Source: Streptomyces antioxidans
Lineage (GTDB): Bacteria > Actinomycetota > Actinomycetes > Streptomycetales > Streptomycetaceae
Length of the DNA stretch: 64,000 bases
Direction: 5' to 3'
Assembly: GCF_000968685.2 (NCBI RefSeq)
Contig: NZ_LAKD02000096.1
Location: forward strand, 28,028-92,027
Part shown: positions 52,626 through 61,468 of the stretch, in pieces
Layout of the letters: every line of letters starts with the position of its first letter
Position numbering within the stretch: the first letter of the stretch is position 1
The notes under the pieces: model-generated
The model's input: only the letters and a program-made list of their open reading frames with translations
Database searches by the model: none
What the model was told of the DNA's origin: nothing
Position numbers and translations under genes: made by a program

Positions 52626-52784
52626 TCAGCGGGTCTGCACCCACCACGCCATCAGACCGATGGCCGCGGTGCCACACGCGTACGAGGCACCCCGGACGAA
52701 GTTGGCGGCGGCGAGTCGGCCGTATCGACGCCATCTGCTGCTGGAACGGCTGGGTACCGGCGGGCGAACCTCCATGGTGTGCAT
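52626..52784 (-). CDS. Small hypothetical membrane protein
   Basis: A 52-residue protein MHTMEVRPPVPSRSSSRWRR, then YGRLAAANFVRGASYACGTAAIGLMAWWVQTR. The C-terminal ~25 residues form one hydrophobic helix. ATG at 52784 is preceded by GAAAGGGGCTCCAT; an upstream ATG at 52859 has no ribosome site. Small proteins of this shape, a basic region followed by one helix, are frequent in Streptomyces, but I know of no function. Confidence 0.5.
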   Translation of the reverse strand: MHTMEVRPPVPSRSSSRWRRYGRLAAANFVRGASYACGTAAIGLMAWWVQTR

Positions 52785-52908
52785 ATGGAGCCCCTTTCGT
52801 GAGCGTACGGACAGTGACTGTCCGACACGGGGGAACGACGCGCTGGAGAAAGCATACAAACGTGTGAACTTGCCCCATGCATCTGACTCGCCGAAAAAAT
52901 TCCTTTCG

Positions 52909-55674
52909 TCACGATTTTGAGACGGAGGCGGGGACGGTGCGGGTGGCGCTGTTCCAGCCCGAGATCCGCACCGAGGGGGCCGAACCGCCCAGGTCCGCCG
53001 TGCGATAGGTGGCGGTGAGCGTCACCGACTCGCCCGGCCACAGGCTCACCTCGTTGTCCGACCAGCGAACGGGCAGCACCGCCGTGCCCGAGCCGTTCAC
53101 CAGATGGGCGTCCACGAGCAGTGCCGGTGTGCGCCCGCTCCCGGTGTTGCGCAGGGTGACGGTCGTGGTGGCGGTGGAGTCCGGTCCGCCGGTGGTGGTG
53201 GCGGTGGCGGACACCGGCACCTCGGCCATGTCGTCGAGCCCGGTCAGATCCGCGTATGAGGTGGTGGGGGTGTAGTACCAGTCGGTGTTGTCCCAGTCGA
53301 GCACGTCCTTCTCGGTGGAGAGCCAGTACACATTGCGGCTGACCTCCTTGCCCGCGTCATCGGTGAGCTGGAGCTTGACCAGATACGCGCCCGACACCCC
53401 GCTCACGTCGGCCGGGACGGTGAGCGCGGTGGTCTTGCCGCCGTCGCCCGGCACCCGGAGGCCGGTGGCGCTCTGGTCGAACTTCCGGGTGCCGTCGGGG
53501 GTGTAGAGGCTGACCCGGGCGGTGAGACCGGTGGCGGCGGTGTGCTCACCGTTGACCACGACCACCGAGCGGGAGTCGTAGGAGTACTGGATGTGCAGCG
53601 GCTCATTGGCCTTCTTGGCGCCGTAGTAGGCCCCGCCCTGGTCCAGATAGCGGTCGAAGAGCTGCCAATGGAGCGAGGTCCAGCCGCTGTTGAGCATCCA
53701 GTGGACGACACCGGTGGCGGGCCGGGAGGTGTCGGAGAAGTTGCGCGCGTACGCCTCGAACTGGGCTCGCACCGCCTCGTACCGCGCGAGCCCCGCCTTG
53801 CGTACGTAGTCCGTCAGCCCGGTCGGCTTTCCGTAGCGGCCGATCAGCGCGTTGTCGAACAGCTTGAGGTCACCGAAGGTGGCGGACGGGGAACGGTGGT
53901 ACTGCTTGGCCGACGGATCCCGCCAGAGGGTTTCCAGTTCGCTCGGGGACATCATGCGGCGGAGCGTGTCCAGGGTGGGGATGTCGGGCCCGGCACTGGT
54001 CTCGGAGTTGAAGCCGGTGGCGCCGCCCTCCCGCTTGGCGTACCAGTAGTCCGGCGGCACCCAGTCGTAGGGGCCGGTCATCTTCATGCCGGACTTCCCC
54101 AGTCGCGGGGAGGACTTGGCGGAGGCGGCGGGGACCACCGGGTTCGGCCAGTCCGCCGCGTCGAGGGCGTCCAGGTAGTTCTTCTCGATGGTGGCGTCGG
54201 GCGCGAAGTCGCTGCCGATGAGGAAGGAGATGACGCTGGGGTGGTCGCGCAGCCGCGCTGCCTCGGCGGCCATCGAGTCCTTGGCGACCGGGTAGTCGGC
54301 GGGGGTCCACTTCTCCCCCGTCTCATCGCCGTTGACCTGGCCCTCCCACTTGTCGCAGCACTCCCAGCCGGGGAGGGTCAGAACACCGTGGCGGTCGGCG
54401 AGGTCGAAGAACTCGTCCGGTTCGATATGGCCTTCGAGGCGGACGGTGTTCAGCCCCAGGTCGAGGGCGTACTTCAGCCGGTCCTCCACCGAGCGGGCGT
54501 CCCAGCGCAGAAACACATCGGGGGACCAGCCGCCCGCCTTGATCAGCAGCGGGCGTCCGTTGATGCGGTACTGGCGGGCGCCGTCGGCGTTCAGCGGCGC
54601 CTTGACGTCGCGGACGCCGAAGCTGTGGTGGGCGGTGTCGGAGGGGGTGCCCGAGACGGTGGCGGTGAGGTCGAGGTCGTACAGCGGCTGGTCGCCCATC
54701 CCGGCGGGCCACCACACCTTGGGCCGGTCCAGGCGCAGTTGGGGGAAGTCGGCGGGGGTGAAGGTCACGGCCTTGGTCTCGTGCGGGGCGAGCGGCACCG
54801 CGCGGCTGATGGCCGCCGGGCCCGCCGCGCCGGACACCGTGGCGGTGACCGGTGAGGCGGAGTCGTTGCGGACCCGCGCCGTGACGGTGAGCTCGGCGGA
54901 GGCGAGCGACGCGGTGTCCAGCCGGGTCGTCACATGCGCGTCGCGCAGGGCCACCGGGCCGCCACGGTGGACCAGCACATCGCGGACGATGCCCATGTTC
55001 TCGTCGGGCGGGGGCTGCAGCCAGTCGATCCAGCCCATCGTGAGGTCCTTGCGCGGGTCGTTGGGCTGGACGCGGAACGCCACCGTATTGGTCCCCGCCC
55101 TGACCAGGTCGGTGATGTCCAGCTCATGCTGGGTGTACGCACCGGCGATCTTCTCCTTGGTGGCCACCTGGACGCCGTTGACATACACATCGGCCGCGGA
55201 CACCACACCGCTGACGTCCAGCTGGGTGCGGCGGGAGGTGTCGGCCACGGTGAAGTCGCCGCGGTACCACCAGGGGACGGTGAAGTCGGCCGCGGGGATC
55301 TTCTGGAGATGGGTCGAGTAGAACGGATCCGGATACGCGCCGGCCGCGAGCAGCCCGGCGAGCACCGTCGACCTGGGCCCCACCGGGTGCCAGCCGGACG
55401 CGGGGTAGCCGGGGGTGGAGATGGCCGCGGGGGTGTCGGACACCTTGGCCGAGGACTGCGTGGCGAAGCCCGCGAGTGGCGTCGCGGTGCCGGGGGCCGC
55501 GCCCACCCGGGTCACCGGCGTCGGGCCGTCCGCCACCGGGCCGCCGTGCGGGGGTGCGGCGCCCGTGGTGAGGGAGACGGTGAGGAGCAGACCGCCGACG
55601 GCGAGCAGGGCGGTCAGAACGCGCCGGACGCGGGCTGGCACCCGCCGCCGGAATGGTGCCGGACGGAGGACCAC
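52909..55674 (-). CDS. csxA: Secreted exo-beta-D-glucosaminidase (GH2, CsxA-type)
   Basis: A 921-residue glycoside hydrolase family 2 enzyme that removes glucosamine from the non-reducing end of chitosan oligosaccharides. N-terminal basic residues and hydrophobic signal (VLTALLAVGGLLLTVSLTTGAAPP). Jelly-roll domain with WWYRGDFTVADTSRRTQLDVSGVVSAADVYVNGVQVA. TIM barrel with NTVRLEGHIEPDEFFDLADRHGVLTLPGWECCDKWEGQ, acid/base aspartate in FLIGSDFAPDATIEKNYLDAL, and nucleophile glutamate in GFNSETSAGPDIPTLD, both as in the Amycolatopsis CsxA. C-terminal beta-sandwich domains follow. GTG behind AGGGAGACATCC. An imperfect palindrome lies 32 bp upstream of the start. Confidence 0.95.
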   Translation of the reverse strand: MVLRPAPFRRRVPARVRRVLTALLAVGGLLLTVSLTTGAAPPHGGPVADGPTPVTRVGAAPGTATPLAGFATQSSAKVSDTPAAISTPGYPASGWHPVGPRSTVLAGLLAAGAYPDPFYSTHLQKIPAADFTVPWWYRGDFTVADTSRRTQLDVSGVVSAADVYVNGVQVATKEKIAGAYTQHELDITDLVRAGTNTVAFRVQPNDPRKDLTMGWIDWLQPPPDENMGIVRDVLVHRGGPVALRDAHVTTRLDTASLASAELTVTARVRNDSASPVTATVSGAAGPAAISRAVPLAPHETKAVTFTPADFPQLRLDRPKVWWPAGMGDQPLYDLDLTATVSGTPSDTAHHSFGVRDVKAPLNADGARQYRINGRPLLIKAGGWSPDVFLRWDARSVEDRLKYALDLGLNTVRLEGHIEPDEFFDLADRHGVLTLPGWECCDKWEGQVNGDETGEKWTPADYPVAKDSMAAEAARLRDHPSVISFLIGSDFAPDATIEKNYLDALDAADWPNPVVPAASAKSSPRLGKSGMKMTGPYDWVPPDYWYAKREGGATGFNSETSAGPDIPTLDTLRRMMSPSELETLWRDPSAKQYHRSPSATFGDLKLFDNALIGRYGKPTGLTDYVRKAGLARYEAVRAQFEAYARNFSDTSRPATGVVHWMLNSGWTSLHWQLFDRYLDQGGAYYGAKKANEPLHIQYSYDSRSVVVVNGEHTAATGLTARVSLYTPDGTRKFDQSATGLRVPGDGGKTTALTVPADVSGVSGAYLVKLQLTDDAGKEVSRNVYWLSTEKDVLDWDNTDWYYTPTTSYADLTGLDDMAEVPVSATATTTGGPDSTATTTVTLRNTGSGRTPALLVDAHLVNGSGTAVLPVRWSDNEVSLWPGESVTLTATYRTADLGGSAPSVRISGWNSATRTVPASVSKS

Positions 55675-55705
55675 GGATGTCTCCCTGGGGCAGGCGGAGC
55701 CATTG

Positions 55706-55724
55706 GTTAAGTAGGTTTCCTAAC
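55706..55724. promoter_or_regulatory. Candidate chitosan-responsive operator upstream of csxA
   Basis: The minus strand reads GTTAGGAAACCTACTTAAC, an imperfect palindrome with intact outer GTTA/TAAC. The left half GTTAGGAAA matches, from memory, the half-site of the box bound by the ROK-family chitosanase repressor CsnR in Streptomyces. It lies 32-50 bp upstream of the start codon, in the promoter zone. Confidence 0.55.
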
Positions 55725-55896
55725 AACCAACGGACGCTAGAGACCTGAGCAAGCCATGTCAACCACCCCACACCGAGACGTGCCCTTCCGGCGGATGGCC
55801 CGATGGGGTGCCGCCCCACCACGATGCGCGGACGCGCGCGGTCAGCTCGGCGCGGATGGTGCTGGCGGTCTGGGGCTGGTTGCCGTGGCGGGAGCC

Positions 55897-57051
55897 TCAG
55901 GTGTGCCAGCGGAGTACCGCGCCCAGGCCACCGGCCGGTCCCTGGATGCCCTCGGGGACCACCAGCACCTCGGTGTCGGCCACCGTCGCGGACCGCATCA
56001 GCGCGTCGTCCGCGCGGGCGGCCTCGGGGGCTCTGACACCCATGGCGCGCGCCTGGGAGCGCTGTACGGCCACCTGATCGGCGTCCGGACCGATCCACAC
56101 CTCATGGCGCGTATCGCCCCCCGCGTGCCCCAGCAGCAGCGTGGCCGCCTGGTGGCGGCGCATGGCCTCCACCACCGCCGGTACGCCCTCCGCCGCACCG
56201 CTGCTCGGCGGCCCGGCGCCGTCGGGTCCGCCAGTGGCCGGTCCGCCGGGGCGGCCCCGCCCGGCGCGGAAGAGGTCGAGGACCGTCTCCAGATGAGCGC
56301 GGGCGTGCTCCGCCCGGGCGTGGTCGATCTCCGCGTTCAGCAGCTCGGAGCAGCCCGCGGCCCTGCTGCCGTGGCGGGTCTCCTCCGTCCTGGCCCGCAG
56401 CGGCTCCGGCAGCCGGTCGCGTACGGCACGGCGCTCGCGCGGATCACCGGCCAGGACCAGCAGCTCGGCGTCGCCCTCCGTCCACTGCCGCATCAGCTCC
56501 TCGGCCACGCGGTCGGCGGTCTGCTCCCAGGTGTTCCCGATCCGGTTGCGGTAGTGCCACTCGTAGCGGTCGGCGGGCACCGACCGGTGGCCCCGGCCGT
56601 GCGCTCGGTGGCCCGCGGCACGCCCCGCCGGACGGGTACCGGTGTCGTCGCGCAACTCCAGATCGGCCCCCGCCTGGTCGACGATGGCCACCAGACAGGA
56701 CGGCCACTCACCGCGGAACGCGGCCAGCGGCGCCACTCGCGGCAGCACCGACCAGGACGTCACCACATCGATCGGGGACGTGGCCAGCGGCAGGTCGAGC
56801 ACCACCTCACCGTCGGTGGCGAACAGCGCCCGCCCCGCGGACGCCCTGGCCCCTTGCTCACCGGCCAGCCGCTCGATCACGGCGTCGCAGGTGGCGCGGT
56901 CGGCACCCTGTGCCGTGAGCTGATCCGCCACGAACCGCTCCCGCAGCCTGCGCCGTCTGGGCGCGTCCTCCGTGCTGCGGGAAGTGTCCATGTAGACGCC
57001 CGCCCACGGACCGGGGCGGTCGAACAACGGCTTCAGGAATCCAACGTCCAT
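55897..57051 (-). CDS. Bacterial eRF1-like baeRF2 protein (Rv2629-type)
   Basis: A 384-residue protein of the bacterial archaeo-eukaryotic release-factor superfamily (baeRF2, Rv2629-like). MDVGFLKPLFDRPGPWAGVYMDTSRSTEDAPRRRRLRERFVADQL, then a middle domain with WPSCLVAIVDQAGADLELR and RYEWHYRNRIGNTWEQTADRVAEELMRQW, LLVLAGDPRERRAVRDRLPEPLR, and a C-terminal L7Ae-like part (VEAMRRHQAATLLLGHAG, DDALMRSATVADTEVLVVPEG). Such proteins may act on stalled ribosomes or peptidyl-tRNA. ATG at 57051 directly follows GGGGGAGG. It is divergent from polX. Confidence 0.88.
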   Translation of the reverse strand: MDVGFLKPLFDRPGPWAGVYMDTSRSTEDAPRRRRLRERFVADQLTAQGADRATCDAVIERLAGEQGARASAGRALFATDGEVVLDLPLATSPIDVVTSWSVLPRVAPLAAFRGEWPSCLVAIVDQAGADLELRDDTGTRPAGRAAGHRAHGRGHRSVPADRYEWHYRNRIGNTWEQTADRVAEELMRQWTEGDAELLVLAGDPRERRAVRDRLPEPLRARTEETRHGSRAAGCSELLNAEIDHARAEHARAHLETVLDLFRAGRGRPGGPATGGPDGAGPPSSGAAEGVPAVVEAMRRHQAATLLLGHAGGDTRHEVWIGPDADQVAVQRSQARAMGVRAPEAARADDALMRSATVADTEVLVVPEGIQGPAGGLGAVLRWHT

Positions 57052-57167
57052 GACCTCCCCCAAACCCGGGGAACACAGGCGGAAACCGGTCGACCCGACT
57101 CGCTCGGATCGCCGTTTCGCTCCTGACACCAGGATCCCTCCACCTCACCGGGATCGCCAGAGCCGAC

Positions 57168-57173
57168 TAAAAT
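57168..57173 (+). promoter_or_regulatory. Likely -10 element of a leaderless polX transcript
   Basis: TAAAAT at 57168-57173 is 7 bases from the polX ATG, and no Shine-Dalgarno sequence lies between. Transcription would start at or next to the ATG. A -35 element is not recognisable. Confidence 0.5.
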
Positions 57174-57180
57174 CGCTGTC

Positions 57181-58926
57181 ATGGCTCGCTCCAACGAGGA
57201 GGTCGAAGCCCTCCTGCGCGAGTACGCCGATCTGCTCCTGATCACGGGCGGGGACGCGTACCGGGCGCGTGCGTACGAGAAGGCCGCCCGGGCGATCGGC
57301 GGCCATGCGGCCGACATCTCGCAGTTCGACGCGAAGGCGCTGCGGGACATCCCCAATGTGGGCCGGTCGATCGCCGACAAGGTGGTCGAGTATCTGCGCA
57401 CCGGGACCATGCCCGCCGTCGAGGAGGCGCGGGCCGCGATCCCGGCCGGGGTGCGGGAGCTGACCGCCATCCCGGCGCTCGGACCGAAGAAGGCCATGAT
57501 CCTCTACGAGGAGCTGGAGATCTCCTCGATCGATCAGCTGGCCCGGGCCATCGAGGACCACCAGCTCCGCGACCTCAAGGGCTTCGGGCCGAAGTCCGAG
57601 GAGAACATCCTGCACGGCATCGGGCTGATGCGCGCCGCGGGCGACCGGGTTCCGCTCGACGAGGCCATGGACGTGGCCGATGAGATCGTCTCCGCCCTGT
57701 CCAAGGTGCCCGGCTGCCGACGGTGTGCGTACGCCGGGTCGCTGCGCCGGATGAGGGAGACCGTGGGCGATGTGGACATCCTGGTGGCGGCGGAGGAATC
57801 CGGCCCGTTCATGGAGGCGTTCATCCAGCTGCCGCTCACCTCCGAGGTGATCGCCCACGGCCAGAAGAAGACCTCGATCCGCACCACGAAGGGGCTCCAG
57901 GTGGACCTGCGGGTCCTGCCGCTGGACTCCTGGGGCGCGGGGCTGCTCTACTTCACCGGCTCCAAGGCGCACAACATCCGCGTCCGCGCGATCGCGGTGC
58001 GCCATGGCCTCAAGCTCTCCGAGTACGGACTCTTCGAGACCAAGAGCGGCAAGACGATCGCCTCGCGGAGCGAGGAGGACGTCTACGCCCGGCTCGGCAT
58101 GGACTGGGTCCCGCCGGCGCTCCGCGAGGACCGTGGCGAGGTCAAGGCGGCCCTCGAAGGCCAACTCCCCCGGCTGGTCGAGGAGTCCGACCTCCGGGGT
58201 GATCTGCACACCCACACCAGCCTCACCGACGGGCTGGAACCGCTGGAGGACATGATCGCCAAGGCGGAGCGGCGCGGCTACGCGTACTACGCCATCACCG
58301 ATCACGCGCCCAAGCTGTATATGCAGCAGATGACCGAGGAGAAGATGCTGGCCCAGCGGGAACGGGTGCGCGCGCTCGACCGGGGGCGCGGCCGCGGGGA
58401 CACCCGGCTGCTGCACGGCGTGGAGCTGAACATCGACGTCGACGGGGACGTGGACTGGCCGCCCGGCTTCCTCGAGGACTTCGATCTGTGCGTGGCCTCG
58501 GTGCACACCCAGTTCGGCCTGGACCGCAAGGCCATGACCCGGCGGCTGGTGCGGGCCTGCGAAAACCCCCACGTGCACATCATCGGCCACCCGACCACCC
58601 GGCTGATCGGCAAACGGCCCGGTATCGACGCCGACTTGGACGAGGTGTTCGCCGCCTGCGCCCGCACCGGCACCGCGCTGGAGATCAACGCACATCCGAA
58701 CCGGCTCGATCTGTCGGACGAGAACATCCTGCGGGCCAAGTCGCACGGGGTGGTGTTCGCCCTGGACAGCGACGCCCACTCGACCCGGGATCTGGACAAC
58801 ATGCGGTACGGGGTGGGCATGGCCCAGCGGGGCTGGCTGGCCCCGGACGACGTCATCAACACCTGGTCGCTCACCCGGCTGCGGCGTTTTCTGCGCAAGG
58901 ATACGGGGCACCGGCCCCCACCATGA
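57181..58926 (+). CDS. polX: DNA polymerase X family with PHP exonuclease domain
   Basis: A 581-residue repair polymerase. Residues about 1-75 form an 8-kDa-type HhH region (YRARAYEKAARAIGGH, IPNVGRSIADKVVEYL), and 90-150 a second HhH stretch (ALGPKKAMILYEEL, GFGPKSEENIL). The nucleotidyltransferase palm carries GSLRRMRETVGDVDILVA and VDLRVLP (three acidic residues). The C-terminal PHP domain has metal ligands in DLHTHTSLTDG, AITDHAP, HGVELNIDVDG, SVHTQFGL, IGHPTTRL, EINAHPNRLDLSD, LDSDAHS. It fills short gaps in base-excision repair and trims 3' ends. The stop overlaps the downstream uracil glycosylase start (ATGA). Confidence 0.96.
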   Translation: MARSNEEVEALLREYADLLLITGGDAYRARAYEKAARAIGGHAADISQFDAKALRDIPNVGRSIADKVVEYLRTGTMPAVEEARAAIPAGVRELTAIPALGPKKAMILYEELEISSIDQLARAIEDHQLRDLKGFGPKSEENILHGIGLMRAAGDRVPLDEAMDVADEIVSALSKVPGCRRCAYAGSLRRMRETVGDVDILVAAEESGPFMEAFIQLPLTSEVIAHGQKKTSIRTTKGLQVDLRVLPLDSWGAGLLYFTGSKAHNIRVRAIAVRHGLKLSEYGLFETKSGKTIASRSEEDVYARLGMDWVPPALREDRGEVKAALEGQLPRLVEESDLRGDLHTHTSLTDGLEPLEDMIAKAERRGYAYYAITDHAPKLYMQQMTEEKMLAQRERVRALDRGRGRGDTRLLHGVELNIDVDGDVDWPPGFLEDFDLCVASVHTQFGLDRKAMTRRLVRACENPHVHIIGHPTTRLIGKRPGIDADLDEVFAACARTGTALEINAHPNRLDLSDENILRAKSHGVVFALDSDAHSTRDLDNMRYGVGMAQRGWLAPDDVINTWSLTRLRRFLRKDTGHRPPP

Positions 58927-59687
58927 CCACCTCCGAACGCGACCGCCGCTACCCCGCCCGGCAGGCCCCCGGCGCCGGAACCCTCGCCGAGCTGGACGCA
59001 CGGGTCGTCGACTGCCGTGCCTGCCCCCGGCTGGTCCAGTGGCGGGAGGAAGCCGCCCGCACCAAGCGCCGGGCCTACGCCGACTGGGAGTACTGGGCGC
59101 GGCCGGTGCCCGGGTTCGGGCCGCCGGACGCCGGGGTGGTGATCGTGGGGCTCGCACCGGCCGCCCACGGCGGGAACCGCACGGGCCGGATGTTCACCGG
59201 CGACCGGGCGGGCGACTTCCTCTACGCCGCGCTGTACGGCCTGGGGCTGGCCAGCCAGCCGACCGCCACCCACCGCGGCGACGGGCTGGAGCTGTACGGG
59301 GTCAGGATCACCTCGCCGGTGCGCTGCGCCCCGCCCGCCAACCGTCCCACCCCCGAGGAACGGGACACCTGCCGCTCATGGCTGGCCCGGGAGCTGCGGC
59401 TGCTGCGGCCGACGCTGCGGACCGCGGTGGTGCTCGGCGCGTTCGGCTGGCAGGCCGTGCTGCCCGCCCTGGAGGCGGCCGGATGGGTTGTGCCCCGGCC
59501 CCGGCCGGTGTTCGGACACGGCGCGCGGGCCACACTGCGGGCGGCCGACGACGGGCCACCGCTCACGCTCTTCGGCTGCTACCACGTGAGCCAGCAGAAC
59601 ACCTTCACCGGGCGGCTCACCCCGGCCATGCTGCGCGAGGTGCTCGGCGCGGCGGCGGAGGCGGCGGGGGTTCCGGTCTCGAGCTAG
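58923..59687 (+). CDS. udgB: Family 5 (UdgB-type) uracil-DNA glycosylase
   Basis: A 254-residue iron-sulfur DNA glycosylase. Cluster cysteines in VVDCRACPRLVQ and later PVRCAPPANRPTPEERDTCRSWL. Active-site motif GLAPAAHGGNRTGRMFTGDRAGDFLY, and the DNA-contact motif CYHVSQQNTFTGRLT. It removes uracil and some deaminated purines from DNA. ATGA overlap with polX couples lesion removal to gap filling in one transcript. Confidence 0.94.
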   Translation: MTTSERDRRYPARQAPGAGTLAELDARVVDCRACPRLVQWREEAARTKRRAYADWEYWARPVPGFGPPDAGVVIVGLAPAAHGGNRTGRMFTGDRAGDFLYAALYGLGLASQPTATHRGDGLELYGVRITSPVRCAPPANRPTPEERDTCRSWLARELRLLRPTLRTAVVLGAFGWQAVLPALEAAGWVVPRPRPVFGHGARATLRAADDGPPLTLFGCYHVSQQNTFTGRLTPAMLREVLGAAAEAAGVPVSS

Positions 59688-59780
59688 GGCGGGGCGTACA
59701 TGGCGTGGTTGGCGTAGAGGGGAGGCCCCGGGCACTGGGGCAGGAGGGCGCCCGGGACCTCGTTCATGGGGTGGGCCGGG

Positions 59781-61094
59781 TCAGTTGAGACCCTGGCCCG
59801 CGACGCCGCCGGTGTCACCGGCACCGGCGTTGCCCGCGCCTGCGGCGTCACCAGCGCCACCGGCCGCGTCACCGGCTCCACCGGCCGCGTCGCCGCCACC
59901 GGTGCCGCCACCGTCCGCGCCACCGCCGTCCGCGCCGATGACCGCGCCGGTGGCCTCCAGCGCGGCGGTCACCGGCTGGAAGAACGTCTCACCGCCCTGG
60001 GTGCAGTCGCCGCTGCCGCCGGACGTCAGCCCGACCGCCGCGTCCTCGGCGAACATCGCGCCACCGCTGTCGCCGGGCTCGGCGCACACATCGGTCTGGA
60101 TGAGGCCGTTGACGATGTCGCCGTTGCCGTAGTTCACGGTGGCGTTGAGGCCGGTGACCGTGCCGTCGGTGACCCCGGTCGTGGAGCCGGAGCGCTGCAC
60201 CTCCAGGCCCACGCTCGCCTCGACGGCGCGCCCGATCTCCTGGGTGTTGCCGTTCTGGAGGTCGACCGTGCTGGACGGCTGGGTGGTGGCGTCGTCGTAC
60301 ATCACCAGCGCGAAGTCGTTCTCGGGGAACTTTGAGTCCTGCACCGTGCCCACCTGCTGGGCACCGGCCTGGTCCGCGGTCCAGGTCTGGGATTCGTTGC
60401 CGCAGTGGCCCGCGGTCAGGAAGCCCGGTGCGCCGTCGACGCTGACGTTGAAGCCCAGCGAACAGCGGGCGCCATCGCCGAAGATGGCGTCGCCGCCGTC
60501 GAGCCCACCGGCCGCGGCGTCCCCGCCGCCATCCGCGCCGCCGTTGTTGCCGCCGGGCTGGGCCGTCTCCTCGCCGTCGAACTTCTTGAACTCGCCGTTG
60601 CCGCGCTTGACGCTGACCGTGTCCGCCATCCGGTCGGTGGCCTTGGTCAGCGTGTCCCACTTCGTACCGGTGACCGTACGGTCGGCGGTCACCTGGACCT
60701 TGTTGGTGACCGGGTCGATCGACCAGGCGGTGCCGGGCACCGAAGCGTCGCTGCCCAGCGTCTGGGTGGCGGCCTTCAGCTCGGCCATGCTGTTCTGGAC
60801 GACCTTCGCCACGGCGCCCTTGGCCCGGACGGACTCGGCGGAGTCCTCGTCCACCACATTCATCACCAGCTGGCGGTTGCCGTTGTCGTAGTACCAGCCC
60901 GCGCCGTTGTCACCGAGGTCCGCGGCGAGACCCCTCGCGAGCTTCACCGCGGCCGGGGACGAGAAGGTCTTGGCGCCCGACGTCTGGTCCGGGTTCGCGT
61001 TCGCGTTGGGCAGCAGGATGGCGGCTGCCCCGAGCGCGGTGATGGCGGCTCCGGAAAGGGCGAGGGTCCGCTTGTTCACACGTCGGTGGCTCAA
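59781..61094 (-). CDS. Secreted S1-family (streptogrisin-like) serine protease
   Basis: A 437-residue preproprotease. Signal peptide (LALSGAAITALGAAAILLPNANA), an alpha-lytic-type prodomain (residues about 40-180, SPAAVKLARGLAADLGDNGAGWYYDNGNRQLVMNVVDEDSA), then a mature chymotrypsin fold with His in PGFLTAGHCGN, Asp in ENDFALVMYDD, and Ser in AEPGDSGGAMFAED. Cysteine pairs fit the family. The C-terminus is a ~45-residue Gly/Ala/Asp-rich tail (GGGDAAGGAGDAAGGAG), unusual compared with streptogrisins. TTG start is supported by GGAGG 7 bases upstream. Confidence 0.95.
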   Translation of the reverse strand: MSHRRVNKRTLALSGAAITALGAAAILLPNANANPDQTSGAKTFSSPAAVKLARGLAADLGDNGAGWYYDNGNRQLVMNVVDEDSAESVRAKGAVAKVVQNSMAELKAATQTLGSDASVPGTAWSIDPVTNKVQVTADRTVTGTKWDTLTKATDRMADTVSVKRGNGEFKKFDGEETAQPGGNNGGADGGGDAAAGGLDGGDAIFGDGARCSLGFNVSVDGAPGFLTAGHCGNESQTWTADQAGAQQVGTVQDSKFPENDFALVMYDDATTQPSSTVDLQNGNTQEIGRAVEASVGLEVQRSGSTTGVTDGTVTGLNATVNYGNGDIVNGLIQTDVCAEPGDSGGAMFAEDAAVGLTSGGSGDCTQGGETFFQPVTAALEATGAVIGADGGGADGGGTGGGDAAGGAGDAAGGAGDAAGAGNAGAGDTGGVAGQGLN

Positions 61095-61468
61095 CTCACT
61101 GACCTCCAGTCGGGGGTGCGCGGCAGGCGTGTGCGGAGCGCTTGCCGCGTTCCGCCACGCCGCCCGTGCGGGGGCACCACGTCGTACGTGGACGCGGTCG
61201 CCCCGTTCTCACCCGTACTCAAGGTCTGATGAATGGCTGCGCCGAACGGTCCGGATCGGTAGGCTCCGCCGGTTCGGCCGGTCGCGGTGCCGCCCGCGGC
61301 GGGCTGTTCCCCTCCCCGCCCCTTCCCGATACCAGGGGGCTCCGCGCCCCTGGACCCCAGGGCAGGATCGCGGAGCCCCCGCCACACGGCGGAGCCGCGT
61401 ATCGATGCCGCGGGAAGGGGCGGGGCGGGAGCAGCCCGCCGCAGGCCTCACGGTCCGGCGGGCACCGG
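61095..61468. repeat. Intergenic region with long compound inverted repeat
   Basis: No gene in 374 bp. Arms 61296-61328 and 61411-61442 are inverted copies (about 30 bp, few mismatches). Inside them a second perfect 12-bp stem GGGGGCTCCGCG (61335-61346) pairs with 61369-61380, and CAGGGG/CCCCTG folds on itself between. It sits just after rhaM, where the GH16-rhaM transcript should end, and may double as a terminator. The left arm recurs exactly at 63968-63999. Confidence 0.88.

Noticed and set aside
53542..54855. Plus-strand open frame opposite csxA
   Set aside because: Antisense to catalytic regions of a clear GH2 enzyme; no motifs.
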